The notes under the pieces were generated by a model. That model was not told the origin of the DNA, ran no database searches, and saw only the letters and a program-made list of their open reading frames with translations. The position numbers and the translations under genes are program-made. A DNA stretch of 39,345 nucleotides from Klenkia terrae (GTDB taxonomy: Bacteria; Actinomycetota; Actinomycetes; Mycobacteriales; Geodermatophilaceae): positions 1,473,971 through 1,513,315 of the forward strand of contig NZ_UEXK01000004.1 in assembly GCF_900491935.1 (NCBI RefSeq). The letters are read 5' to 3'. This document shows positions 24,603 through 32,398 of this stretch, one piece after another; the first letter of the stretch is position 1, and every line of letters starts with the position of its first letter.

Positions 24603-26075
24603 GTGCGCACCCGCACCCCCGCGGCCGGGCTGCTGGTGCTCACGCTGGCACTCGCCGTCACCACGCTGTCCCTGCTGCAGTCCCTCGTCGTCCCGATGCT
24701 GCCGGTCATCGCCGAGCAGCTGGGGGTGGGCGCCGGCGCCGCCGGGTGGGTGCTGACGGCGAACCTGCTGGCCGCGGCGGTGCTCACCCCGGTGATCGGC
24801 CGGCTGGGCGACACGCTCGGCGAGCGCCGGGTCGTGCTCGGCGTCCTCGTCGTCATCAGCGTCGGCACGCTGCTGGCCGTCCTGACCACCTCGCTGCCGC
24901 TGCTGCTGGTCGCCCGGGTGCTGCAGGGGGCCTCCTACGGGCTGTTCCCGCTGTCCATCTCGATCCTGCGCCGCGAGCTGCCCGCCGCCCGGCTGACCGT
25001 GGCCATGTCGATCGTGTCGAGCACGCTGGCCGTCGGCGGCGTCATCGGCCTGGTGGTCACCGGCCTGCTCACCTCCGACGGCGGGGACTACCACCGCCCG
25101 TTCTGGCTGGGGCTGGGCATCGCCCTGGTGGCCCTCGCGCTGGCCGCCTGGGCCCTGCCCGACCGGCCGGCCAGCGCCACCGGCGGCGTCGACTGGTGGG
25201 GCGCCGTCGTCCTCGGGGCCGGGCTCGTGCTGCTCCTGCTGCCGCTGTCCCAGGGCCACACCTGGGGCTGGGGCTCCCCCGGCACCATCGGCTGCCTGGT
25301 CGGCGCGGTCGTCGTGCTGGCCGGCTGGGTCGTGCTGCAGCGCCGCCGGACCCACCCGCTCGTGCGCCCGCAGCTGCTCACCGACCGGCGGATGCTGGTG
25401 CCCAACATCGCCGGGCTGATGACCGGGTTCGGGCTGTTCGCCTCCTTCCTCGCGGTCACCCAGTTCGTCCAGGTGCCGGCCGCCGCGGGTTACGGGTTCG
25501 GGGCGTCGACGCTCGAGGCGGCCGTGGTCTACCTGCTGCCCGGCGGCGTCGCGGGCATCGTGCTGGCCCCGTTCGCCGGGCAGGTGGTCGCCCGGATCGG
25601 CGGGTTGACCACGCTGCTGATCGGCGCCGGGTCCGGGCTGGTCGGGTTCACCCTGTTCGCCACCGCGCGGGCCACGCCCTGGGTGGTCGTGCTGGTCGGC
25701 CTGCTCACCCAGCTCGCGGTCACCGTGGCCTTCGCCGCGCTGCCGGCCCTGGTCGTGCAGGCCGTGGAGCCGGCGGAGACCGGCGTGGCCAACGGGGTCA
25801 ACTCGATCACCCGCTCGGTGGGCAGCGCCCTGGCCAGCGCGCTGATCATCACCGTGGTCGCCGGGTCGGCCGACGCCACCGGGTTGCCCAGCAGCGGGTC
25901 CTTCACCGTGGTGGCGATCCTCGGCGGCGGCAGCGCGCTGGTCACCGCAGCCGCGGCGCTGTGGGGCCGGGCCGGCGAGCGGCGCGCCGGGGGACGGCGA
26001 CCCGATGAGCTCGAGGACGTCGAGCGGGCCACCGCGTGCGCCGGGGAGTGGTCCCCGGTCAGCGGGATCCGCTGA
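24603..26075 (+). CDS. DHA2/EmrB-type MFS exporter
   Basis: The 490-residue transporter has about 14 membrane segments. Segments typical of the family are LGDTLGERRVVLG (motif A-like loop), ARVLQGASYGLFPLSISILRREL and SIVSSTLAVGGVIGLVVTG (motif C-like). The last ~40 residues (GERRAGGRRPDELEDVERATACAG...) form a hydrophilic tail. CCAGGAGGACCC precedes the GTG. It is separated by six bases from the converging hxlR gene. The exported substrate is unknown. A regulatory gene is not in the same operon; the nearby HxlR regulator is more likely paired with the azoreductase. Confidence 0.9.
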   Translation: MRTRTPAAGLLVLTLALAVTTLSLLQSLVVPMLPVIAEQLGVGAGAAGWVLTANLLAAAVLTPVIGRLGDTLGERRVVLGVLVVISVGTLLAVLTTSLPLLLVARVLQGASYGLFPLSISILRRELPAARLTVAMSIVSSTLAVGGVIGLVVTGLLTSDGGDYHRPFWLGLGIALVALALAAWALPDRPASATGGVDWWGAVVLGAGLVLLLLPLSQGHTWGWGSPGTIGCLVGAVVVLAGWVVLQRRRTHPLVRPQLLTDRRMLVPNIAGLMTGFGLFASFLAVTQFVQVPAAAGYGFGASTLEAAVVYLLPGGVAGIVLAPFAGQVVARIGGLTTLLIGAGSGLVGFTLFATARATPWVVVLVGLLTQLAVTVAFAALPALVVQAVEPAETGVANGVNSITRSVGSALASALIITVVAGSADATGLPSSGSFTVVAILGGGSALVTAAAALWGRAGERRAGGRRPDELEDVERATACAGEWSPVSGIR

Positions 26076-26081
26076 GGCGGG

Positions 26082-26432
26082 TCAGCCCGCCGACGGGCAG
26101 CGCGGGGGCAGGTTCTGCGCCGCCCACCCGGCCAGCTGGTCCAGCACCGGGGTCAACGAGCTGCCCGTCGCGGTGAGCGCGTAGGTCACCCCGACCGGAG
26201 GGCCCTCGTCCACCGTGCGCTGCACCAGACCGGCCGTCGCCAGCTCGGAGAGCCGGTCGGACAGCACCGAGTCGCTGATGCCGCCCACCGCCCGGCGCAG
26301 CTCGCTGAACGTGGCGGGGCCGCCGCTGAGCACCCCCAGCACCATGCCGTTCCAGCGCTTGCCCAGGAAGCCGAACGCGTGCGCCAGCGCCGCGTCGCAG
26401 GCGCGGGGCTCGTGCTGCACGTCGTCGACCAC
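26082..26432 (-). CDS. HxlR-family transcriptional regulator
   Basis: The 116-residue winged-helix protein has the HxlR layout: an N-terminal Cys in EPRACDAALAHAFGFLGKRWNGMVLGVL, the recognition region FSELRRAVGGISDSVLSDRLSELATAGLVQRTVDEG, and wing TYALTATGSSLTPVLDQL. In the YodB/HypR branch the N-terminal Cys senses quinones or electrophiles, and here Cys12 is at that position. It is divergent from an FMN-dependent azoreductase, the classic target of YodB-type regulators. A TACGCT -10 candidate ends six bases before its GTG, so it is probably leaderless. A second Cys occurs near the C-terminus (PPRCPSAG). Confidence 0.9.
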   Translation of the reverse strand: MVDDVQHEPRACDAALAHAFGFLGKRWNGMVLGVLSGGPATFSELRRAVGGISDSVLSDRLSELATAGLVQRTVDEGPPVGVTYALTATGSSLTPVLDQLAGWAAQNLPPRCPSAG

Positions 26433-26438
26433 GGGTGG

Positions 26439-26444
26439 AGCGTA
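26439..26444 (-). promoter_or_regulatory. Candidate -10 (TACGCT), leaderless start of hxlR
   Basis: On the minus strand TACGCT is followed by six bases and then the GTG at 26432. The adjacent CTAGC element (26451-26455) falls inside the probable spacer region. Confidence 0.55.
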
Positions 26445-26450
26445 CTCGTG

Positions 26451-26504
26451 CTAGCTTCTGCGGCGTCGCTCTGTTTTTCCTAGCGACCTCTACGAACCTA
26501 GCGA
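26451..26504. repeat. Three CTAGC elements between hxlR and the azoreductase gene
   Basis: CTAGC occurs at 26451-26455, 26480-26484 and 26498-26502; the last two are within identical CCTAGCGA octamers (26479-26486, 26497-26504) spaced 18 bp apart. They cover both divergent promoters and are candidate HxlR sites. Confidence 0.5.
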
Positions 26505-26511
26505 GGTAGCC

Positions 26512-27165
26512 ATGTCCCTGTTCCGCCTGGACGCCAGCATCCGCACCGAGGGCTCCGCCAGCCGCGCCATCGCCGACATCGTGGAGGCGAAGTGGCAGGC
26601 CGGGAACGCCGACGCCCCCGTCACCCGCCGGCACGTGGGCACCGAGCCGCTCCCGGCCGACGCCTGGGGCGCCGCGGTCGCCGGCTCCTACCTGCCGGCC
26701 GACCAGCGCACCCCTGAGCAGGCCGGGGCCCTCGCCCTGGCTGCCACGCTGACCGACGAGCTGGTCGACGCCGAGGCACTGCTGCTCGCCGTCCCGCTGT
26801 ACAACTTCGGCGTCTCCCAGCACGTGAAGACCTGGGTCGACCTGGTCATCACCGACCCCCGCATGGGCCCGCGGGCCGAGCCCGCACTGGCCGGCAAGCC
26901 CGCCGTCCTGGTGACCGTGCACGGCGGCAACTACAGCGCCGGCACCCCGCGCGAGGACTGGGACCACGCCACCGGCTGGCTGCGCCGCATCCTGGCCGAC
27001 GTCTGGCAGCTCGACCTCACCGTGGTCACCCGGGAGTTCACCCTGGTCGGGGTCAACCCGGCGCTGGACGACTTCACCGAGATGGCCGCCGAGCTCAAGG
27101 AGGCCGCCGAGGTCGAGGCCGCCGAGCACGGCCGCCGGCTGACCTCGGTCCGCCAGGCGGCCTGA
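26512..27165 (+). CDS. FMN-dependent NADH-azoreductase-like flavodoxin-fold protein
   Basis: The 217-residue protein has the AzoR/NAD(P)H-quinone reductase flavodoxin-like fold: an N-terminal LDASIRTEGSASR phosphate-binding loop for FMN, LLLAVPLYNFGVSQHVKTWVDLVI (the MYNF-type FMN contact and dimer helix, ~95-118), and VTVHGGNYSAGTP (~137-149). These enzymes reduce quinones and azo compounds by two electrons and protect against electrophile stress. GAGG lies six bases before the ATG. The divergent hxlR gene and shared CTAGCG repeats suggest quinone-type regulation. The annotation as azoreductase rests on fold and context. Confidence 0.88.
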   Translation: MSLFRLDASIRTEGSASRAIADIVEAKWQAGNADAPVTRRHVGTEPLPADAWGAAVAGSYLPADQRTPEQAGALALAATLTDELVDAEALLLAVPLYNFGVSQHVKTWVDLVITDPRMGPRAEPALAGKPAVLVTVHGGNYSAGTPREDWDHATGWLRRILADVWQLDLTVVTREFTLVGVNPALDDFTEMAAELKEAAEVEAAEHGRRLTSVRQAA

Positions 27166-27203
27166 CCGGTCCCGGCGGGGGCTGCGTCCCCCGCCGGACC
27201 GGT
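27165..27203 (+). terminator. Sixteen-bp hairpin after the azoreductase gene
   Basis: The left arm (27165-27181, ACCGGTCC then GGCGGGGG with one bulged C) pairs with CCCCCGCC and GGACCGGT (27188-27203) around a CTGCGT loop. It begins at the last base of the stop codon. No T-run follows. Confidence 0.75.
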
Positions 27204-27287
27204 CCGTGGTTCCCGGGCGCACGGGCGGGGCACGGCGGCATGGACGGGGAAGCAGACCACCGCCCACACCGACCGCCCGGAGCACCG

Positions 27288-28310
27288 ATGTCCAGCAGCG
27301 CACACACCGGCCGACCCCGCACCGCCGACCCGGCCCCCGGCGACGAGCAGATCTCCGCCGGCGGCCGGGCCGACCACGCCCCGACCGGCGCACCGGGGAA
27401 GGCCACCACCGGTGGCACCTTCCGCCGGCTGCTCAGCGAGACCAGCGAGGACAACCTCACCGACTGGGCCGCCTCGCTCACCTACTACTTCGTGCTGGCG
27501 ATGTTCCCGGCGCTGATCGCGCTGGTCTCGATCGTCGGGCTGGTGTTCGACCCGCAGCAGGTCACCGACGCGCTGACCCAGGTGCTGAACCAGGTGGCGC
27601 CCGGGACCGCGGCGGACACCTTCAGCGGGGTCATCGAGCAGGTCGCCGGCAGCACGTCGACCGCCGGCATCGGCCTGGTCGTCGGCCTGGCCGGGGCGCT
27701 GTGGTCGGCCTCGGGCTACGTCGGGGCGTTCACCCGCGCGGCCAACGTCATCTGGGAGACGCCCGAGGGACGGAAGTTCTACGTCCTCAAGCCGCTGCAG
27801 CTGCTGATCACCCTGATCGGCATCCTCTTCGTGGTGCTCATCGCGCTGTCGGTGGTGGCGACCGGCCCGCTCACCGACGCCATCGGCAACGCCCTGGGCC
27901 TGGGCAGCACCGCGACCACGGTCTGGGACATCGCCAAGTGGCCGGTGATGGTGGTCATCGTCGCGATCATGATCGCCGTCCTGTACTGGTCGACGCCCAA
28001 CGTCCGGCTGCGCGGCTTCCGCTGGGTCTCCCCGGGTGCGGCGTTCGCGCTGGTCGTCTGGATCGTCGCTTCGGCGCTGTTCGCCTTCTACGTGGCCAAC
28101 TTCGGCAGCTACAACAAGACCTACGGCGCGCTGGCCGGCGTCGTGGTCTTCCTGGTCTGGCTGTGGATCACCAACCTGGTCCTGCTGATCGGCCTGGAGC
28201 TCGACGCCGAGCGCGAGCGGACCATCGAGCTGCGCGAGGGCGTGCCCCGCGCGGACAAGGAGATCCAGCTCGACGCCCGCGCGGAGCCCGAGGAGCAGAA
28301 GACGACCTGA
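27288..28310 (+). CDS. YihY/BrkB (UPF0761) family membrane protein
   Basis: The 340-residue protein starts with a ~50-residue disordered cytoplasmic region, then the YihY domain with six membrane helices. Family signatures include DNLTDWAASLTYYFVLAMFPALIALVS (ASLTYY), ALWSASGYVGAFTRAANVIW, RGFRWVSPGAAFALVVWIVAS and NKTYGALAGVVVFLVWLWITN. The function of YihY proteins is unsettled; they were once called ribonuclease BN in error. GGAG lies seven bases before ATG 27288; an in-frame ATG at 27240 falls before the ribosome site. It converges closely on the crotonase gene. Confidence 0.9.
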   Translation: MSSSAHTGRPRTADPAPGDEQISAGGRADHAPTGAPGKATTGGTFRRLLSETSEDNLTDWAASLTYYFVLAMFPALIALVSIVGLVFDPQQVTDALTQVLNQVAPGTAADTFSGVIEQVAGSTSTAGIGLVVGLAGALWSASGYVGAFTRAANVIWETPEGRKFYVLKPLQLLITLIGILFVVLIALSVVATGPLTDAIGNALGLGSTATTVWDIAKWPVMVVIVAIMIAVLYWSTPNVRLRGFRWVSPGAAFALVVWIVASALFAFYVANFGSYNKTYGALAGVVVFLVWLWITNLVLLIGLELDAERERTIELREGVPRADKEIQLDARAEPEEQKTT

Positions 28311-28313
28311 GGG

Positions 28314-29057
28314 TCAGCCCTGTTCGGCGGACCGGCGCATCGACCACATCTGCGCCGGCCGCTCGAACTGGGTGGCGATCTCCCAGCTGACGTGCGGCGG
28401 GCCGGTCTCCTTGCGGAAGTTGCCGACGGCGACCCGGGCCAGTGCGGGGTCGGCGGCGACCCGGGCGGCCAGCTCCCGCGCGCGGGGCTCGACGTCCTCG
28501 GCCGGCAGCGCGGCCCAGGCCAGGCCGAGCTCGGCCGCCCGCGCACCGCTGACCTCCTCGCCGAACAGCGCCATCGCGGCGGCGGCCTCGCGCCCGACCA
28601 GCCGGGACAGCAGCACGAAGTGACCGCCACCGGGGTGCAGCCCGCGCTTGAGGAACCCGCAGATCAGCCGGGCGTCGGTGGCCACGACCCGCAGGTCCGC
28701 GGCCAGCAGCATGTTCATCCCGGCACCCACGGCGGACCCCCGGACCGCGGCCACGGTCGGGACGGCGACCTGGCCCAGCCGGTAGAACGAGTCGTAGATC
28801 GCGCCCATGCCGTCCCAGGCGGCCTCGGCGGCGGGGTCCTGGCCGGCGTCCAGCAGGGTCTGCACGTCGCCGCCGGCGCAGAAGCTCTTGCCGACCGCGG
28901 TCAGCACCAGCGCGCCGACGTCGGACCGGCCGTCGACCTCGTCCAGCACCGCGATGAACTCCGCGGCCATCGCCGGGGTCAGGGCGTTGCGCCGGTCGGG
29001 CGCGTTGAGGGTGACCACGGCGACGCCGTCGGCGACCTCGAGCAGGACCTCGGGCAC
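28314..29057 (-). CDS. Crotonase-family protein without the usual catalytic acids
   Basis: The 247-residue protein has the enoyl-CoA hydratase/isomerase fold with both oxyanion-hole segments (KSFCAGGDVQTL and RGSAVGAGMNMLLAADLRVV). At the positions holding the hydratase glutamates (PE and MEM) it has FLKRGLHPGGGHF and AAAMALFGEE, with no acidic residue at either place, nor the Asp of PaaG-type isomerases (PD becomes PG). It still should bind acyl-CoA and stabilise an enolate, but the reaction is unknown. GTG 29057 has GGAGGT four bases upstream; the GTG at 29069 overlaps that site. Confidence 0.82.
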   Translation of the reverse strand: MPEVLLEVADGVAVVTLNAPDRRNALTPAMAAEFIAVLDEVDGRSDVGALVLTAVGKSFCAGGDVQTLLDAGQDPAAEAAWDGMGAIYDSFYRLGQVAVPTVAAVRGSAVGAGMNMLLAADLRVVATDARLICGFLKRGLHPGGGHFVLLSRLVGREAAAAMALFGEEVSGARAAELGLAWAALPAEDVEPRARELAARVAADPALARVAVGNFRKETGPPHVSWEIATQFERPAQMWSMRRSAEQG

Positions 29058-29072
29058 TCGTACCTCCACGGG

Positions 29073-29104
29073 ACAGGGCCCCGGCAGCTCTGCCGGGGCC
29101 CTGT
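29073..29104 (-). terminator. Fifteen-bp perfect hairpin after the tetR-exporter operon
   Basis: ACAGGGCCCCGGCAG (29073-29087) pairs perfectly with CTGCCGGGGCCCTGT (29090-29104). It lies 17 bases past the exporter stop (29121, minus) and just upstream of the crotonase gene, so it should separate the two units. Confidence 0.75.
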
Positions 29105-29120
29105 GATCAGACCATGCCGC

Positions 29121-30686
29121 TCAGGGAGCGGTGCGCTCCTCCTCCAGCCGCTGGGCGCCGGTGGTGGTCTTGAGCGCCTTCTCCTTGATGAACAGGACGA
29201 CGATCAGGGCCAGCGCGGCCAGCGGGGTCGCGATGAGGAACAGCTCGGCGGTGGCGTTGCCGTAGGCGTCCTGCACCAGGGTGCGCACCTCGGCCGGCAG
29301 CGTGGAGACGTCCGGGACCGCGGCCTCGCCGGAGCCCGATCCGCCACCGAGGGCACCCAGGTCGGAGGCGACCCGGGCGGCCAGCACGGCGCCGAGGACG
29401 CTGACGCCGATGGTGCCGCCCAGGCTGCGGAAGAAGCTCAGCACCGAGGTGGCCGAGCCCAGCTGCGCGGCGGGGACGTCGTTCTGCGCGGCGAGCACCA
29501 GGTTCTGCATGAGCATGCCGACCCCGGCGCCCATGACCAGCATGTAGACCCCGATGAGCACGATCGAGGTGTCCGCCGAGATGGTGGCCAGCGCCCCGAA
29601 GCCCAGCGTCATCAGCGCGGCGCCGACGACCAGGTAGCGCTTCCAGACGGCGGTCCGGGTGATCAGCTGGCCGGCGACGGTGGAGGAGACCAGCAGACCG
29701 AAGATCATCGGCAGCGAGAGCAGCCCGGCGGCGGTCGGCGAGTAGCCCAGCGAGATCTGGAAGTACTGGCTCAGGAACACCGTCCCGCCGAACAGCGCGA
29801 TGCCGACCAGGGCGCTGGCGACGACGGTGAGGGCGACGGTGCGGTTGCGGAAGATCGTGAGCGGCACGACGGGGTCCGACACCCGGGACTCGACCCAGAC
29901 GGCGAGGGCCAGCACGACCAGGCCGCCGGCCACCAGCAGCGCACTGGGCACCGACACCCAGTCGTAGCTGTTCCCCGCCAGGGTCACCCAGATCAGCAGC
30001 GTCGAGACGCCGGCGGTGATCAGCAGCGCGCCGAGCCAGTCGACCCGGACGCCCTCGCGCGTGACCTGGGTGAGCTTCAGCGTCTTCTGCAGCAGCACGA
30101 TCGCCAGCAGCGCGAACGGCACGCCGATGAAGAAGCACCAGCGCCAGCCCAGCCAGGAGGTGTCCACCAGGACGCCGCCGATCAGCGGTCCGGCGACGGT
30201 GCCGACGGCGAAGACGGCGCCGAAGATGCCGGCGTACCGGCCCAGCTCGCGCGGCGGGATCATCGCGGCCATCACGATCTGCACCAGCGCGGTCAGACCA
30301 CCGGCGCCGATGCCCTGCACCACCCGGGCGGCGATGAGCATGGTGGTGTCCTGAGCGAGGCCCGAGGCCAGCGAGCCGACGACGAACAGGCCCAGCGAGG
30401 ACTGCACCAGCAGCTTCTGGCTGAACAGGTCGGCGAGCTTGCCCCACAGCGGGACGGTCGTGGTCATCGCCAGCAGCTCGGCGGTGACCACCCAGGTGTA
30501 GACGGACTGGCTGCCGCCGAGGTCGGCGATGATCGTGGGCAGCGCGTTGGACACGACGGTCCCGGCGAGGATCGCCACGAACACGCCCATCATCAGGCCG
30601 GACAGGGCCTGCAGCACCTGGCGGCGGTCCATCACCGCCCGGGTGCTGGCAGCGGTCCCGGCGGCCGGGTCCTGGGTGGTGGTCAC
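29121..30686 (-). CDS. DHA2-family MFS exporter (EmrB/QacA type)
   Basis: The 521-residue transporter has 14 predicted helices. Family segments: AILAGTVVSNALPTIIADLGG in TM1, LWGKLADLFSQKLLVQ (motif A), ARVVQGIGAGGLTALVQIV, and GAVFAVGTVAGPLIGGVLVD (motif C). A loop with GGGSGSGEAAVPD precedes the last helix. GGAAGG lies just before the GTG at 30686. It follows tetR in the same direction with a 37-base gap, and a perfect hairpin ends the unit, so it is the likely TetR-controlled efflux pump. The substrate is not deducible. Confidence 0.92.
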   Translation of the reverse strand: MTTTQDPAAGTAASTRAVMDRRQVLQALSGLMMGVFVAILAGTVVSNALPTIIADLGGSQSVYTWVVTAELLAMTTTVPLWGKLADLFSQKLLVQSSLGLFVVGSLASGLAQDTTMLIAARVVQGIGAGGLTALVQIVMAAMIPPRELGRYAGIFGAVFAVGTVAGPLIGGVLVDTSWLGWRWCFFIGVPFALLAIVLLQKTLKLTQVTREGVRVDWLGALLITAGVSTLLIWVTLAGNSYDWVSVPSALLVAGGLVVLALAVWVESRVSDPVVPLTIFRNRTVALTVVASALVGIALFGGTVFLSQYFQISLGYSPTAAGLLSLPMIFGLLVSSTVAGQLITRTAVWKRYLVVGAALMTLGFGALATISADTSIVLIGVYMLVMGAGVGMLMQNLVLAAQNDVPAAQLGSATSVLSFFRSLGGTIGVSVLGAVLAARVASDLGALGGGSGSGEAAVPDVSTLPAEVRTLVQDAYGNATAELFLIATPLAALALIVVLFIKEKALKTTTGAQRLEEERTAP

Positions 30687-30723
30687 GGGTGTGCCTTCCT
30701 GTTCTGGTTCGCGACGGGGTGGG

Positions 30724-31326
30724 TCAGGGGGTGGGCAGGCCGGCGGCGAGGGCGTCCAGCGCCTCGTCGACGACGGCGGCCAGCGGGGTGTCGGGCATCC
30801 GGTGCCAGCGCATGACGGCCACCCGGGTCGCCGCGGTCAGCACGGCCGCGACGAGGGCCGGGTAGAGGTCGGCGTCGACGTCGGTGCCCGTGCGGGCCGC
30901 GACCGCGCCGGCGATCGACCGCTCGTCGCTGGCCGACAGCTCGACCAGCCGGGGCAGCAGCGCCGGGGTCGCGGCGAAGACGGCGAACCGCGCGCGCCAG
31001 GTGCCGGCGTCGGCCTCGAACCGCTCGAGCTCGGTGCGCAGCGCGGCCCGGACGGCGTCCAGCAGGTGCAGCGCCGGGTCCTGCTCGGCCAGCCGCTCCG
31101 CCAGGCCCGGCCGGCCGGCGCCCTCGGGCTGCAGCAGCGCCTCCTCCTTGGAGGCGAAGTGGTTGAAGAACGTCCGGTAGGACACGTCGGCGGCCCGGGT
31201 GACGTCCTCGACGGTGACGTGGTCGAAGCCGCGCTCGGAGGACAGCCGGAGCACCGCGGCCGCCAGCGCGGCCCGGGTGTCGGCCTTCTTGCGCTCGCGG
31301 AGCCCGGTGGTGGTCACCGACGACAT
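30724..31326 (-). CDS. TetR-family transcriptional regulator
   Basis: The 200-residue regulator has an N-terminal helix-turn-helix at ~10-58 (RERKKADTRAALAAAVLRL, TVEDVTRAADVSYRTFFNHF) and an all-helical ligand-binding C-terminal domain resembling TetR_C of mycobacterial efflux repressors (RFEADAGTWRARFAVF; AVMRWHRMPDTPLAAVVDEALDAL). GAAGGTG precedes ATG 31326; the in-frame start at 31353 would lie in the operator. A near-perfect 30-bp palindrome directly upstream indicates autoregulation together with the downstream exporter. Confidence 0.92.
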   Translation of the reverse strand: MSSVTTTGLRERKKADTRAALAAAVLRLSSERGFDHVTVEDVTRAADVSYRTFFNHFASKEEALLQPEGAGRPGLAERLAEQDPALHLLDAVRAALRTELERFEADAGTWRARFAVFAATPALLPRLVELSASDERSIAGAVAARTGTDVDADLYPALVAAVLTAATRVAVMRWHRMPDTPLAAVVDEALDALAAGLPTP

Positions 31327-31339
31327 CAGACACCTTCGC

Positions 31340-31369
31340 TGCACACTGTGCAACGTTGCCCAGTGTGCA
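31340..31369. promoter_or_regulatory. Near-perfect 30-bp palindrome, probable TetR operator
   Basis: TGCACACTG (31340-31348) is mirrored by CAGTGTGCA (31361-31369), and between them GCAACGTTGC is itself a palindrome; only one of fifteen base pairs fails (T at 31349 versus C at 31360). It lies 13 bases upstream of the tetR ATG. Confidence 0.85.
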
Positions 31370-31406
31370 TCCGATCACCGCGCGGCCGACGCCGTCCGGA
31401 CGGGTC

Positions 31407-31425
31407 CGGGATGGTTTGATCCCCG
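31407..31425. promoter_or_regulatory. Inverted repeat over the iclR promoter
   Basis: GGGAT (31408-31412) and ATCCC (31419-31423) flank six bases that overlap TTTGAT (31415-31420), a possible -10 for the iclR gene. Autoregulation is plausible for IclR proteins. Confidence 0.4.
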
Positions 31426-31452
31426 AACAGGCACGGGCGTGGAGGGTGGCGG

Positions 31453-32142
31453 GTGAGCGAGGACAGCGACGCGGTCCCGGCGTCCCAGACGCTGGACCGC
31501 GGCATCCGGGTGCTCGAGCACCTGGCGGCGACCCGCGAACCGCAGTCCATCGCCACCGTGGCCGCCGCCGTGGGCGTGCACCGCTCGATCGCCTACCGGC
31601 TGCTGCGCACGCTGGAGGCGCACCGGCTGGTCGAGCGGGACGCCGAGGGCAGCTACGGGGTCGGCCTGGGCGTCGTCGGGCTGTCCCGGTCGGTGCGGCG
31701 CACCCTGCAGGCCGCCGCTACCCCCGAGCTCGCCCGCCTGGTGCGGGAGCTCGGCATGACCGCGTTCCTGGTGGTCCGGGACGGCGACGAGGCGGTGACG
31801 GTGAACGCCGTGGAACCCCGCGACTCCCCCGCGCACGTGGCGTTCCGCCCCGGCAACCGGCACCCGGTCCACCTGGGCGCGACCGGGCTGGCCCTGCTCA
31901 TCCCCGAGCCCCCCGGCGACGACGACCGGCCGGTGCTGCTGGCCGCGCGCGAGCGGGGCTGGGTGTCGTCGCTGGGCGAGGTCATCGCCGGCATGCGGTC
32001 GGTGGCCGCGCCGGTGCGACGTCCCGACGGCTCGGCCGCCGGTGCGCTGGCCGTCATCTTCGTGGACCAGGCCGTGGACGACGGCCAGATCGGCCCGGTG
32101 CTGGTGTCCGCCGCCGATCGCGTGTCGGCGGTCCTGGGCTGA
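31453..32142 (+). CDS. IclR-family transcriptional regulator
   Basis: The 229-residue protein has the IclR winged helix at ~10-70 (TLDRGIRVLEHLAATREPQSIATVAAAVGVHRSIAYRLLRTLEAH as the HTH region) and a C-terminal effector domain (LVRELGMTAFLVVRDGDEAVTVNAV ... HPVHLGATGLALL ... GMRSVAAPVRRPDGSAAGALAVIF). IclR members often control catabolic operons; no clear target lies next to it. The effector domain is slightly shorter than usual (~250 total). GGAGGGTGGCGG precedes the GTG. Divergent from tetR. Confidence 0.9.
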   Translation: MSEDSDAVPASQTLDRGIRVLEHLAATREPQSIATVAAAVGVHRSIAYRLLRTLEAHRLVERDAEGSYGVGLGVVGLSRSVRRTLQAAATPELARLVRELGMTAFLVVRDGDEAVTVNAVEPRDSPAHVAFRPGNRHPVHLGATGLALLIPEPPGDDDRPVLLAARERGWVSSLGEVIAGMRSVAAPVRRPDGSAAGALAVIFVDQAVDDGQIGPVLVSAADRVSAVLG

Positions 32143-32143
32143 C

Positions 32144-32149
32144 TACCGT
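32144..32149 (+). promoter_or_regulatory. Candidate -10 (TACCGT), leaderless start of the small membrane protein
   Basis: TACCGT begins two bases after the iclR stop and ends six bases before the ATG at 32156, with no ribosome site between. Confidence 0.5.
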
Positions 32150-32155
32150 GCAGGC

Positions 32156-32398
32156 ATGACCGACCCCGCTCCCGACCCCGACCGCGTGGCCGATCCCGAC
32201 CCCGGCGCGACCCCCGAGAAGCCGAAGACCCCCGTCTGGTGGACGGCGGTCCCGGTGCTCGTGGGCGCCTACGCGGTCTACGGGCTGGCGCAGGGCGACA
32301 CCGGCTCGATCTGGCCCTGGGGCGACATCGTCATCCTGGTCGTCGCGCTGGTCCTGCTGGGCGTCGTGCTGGCTCCCCGGCTCCGCGGCCGCCGCTGA
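32156..32398 (+). CDS. Small two-TM protein with an acidic N-terminus
   Basis: The 80-residue product has a Pro/Asp-rich N-terminus (MTDPAPDPDRVADPDPGATPEKPKT, shown as DPDP repeats), then two hydrophobic segments (VWWTAVPVLVGAYAVYGLA and GDIVILVVALVLLGVVLA) and ends RLRGRR. The last 68 bases overlap, tail to tail, the 3' end of the FAD-dependent reductase gene on the other strand. ATG 32156 is supported by the leaderless-type hexamer. No family recognised. Confidence 0.78.
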   Translation: MTDPAPDPDRVADPDPGATPEKPKTPVWWTAVPVLVGAYAVYGLAQGDTGSIWPWGDIVILVVALVLLGVVLAPRLRGRR

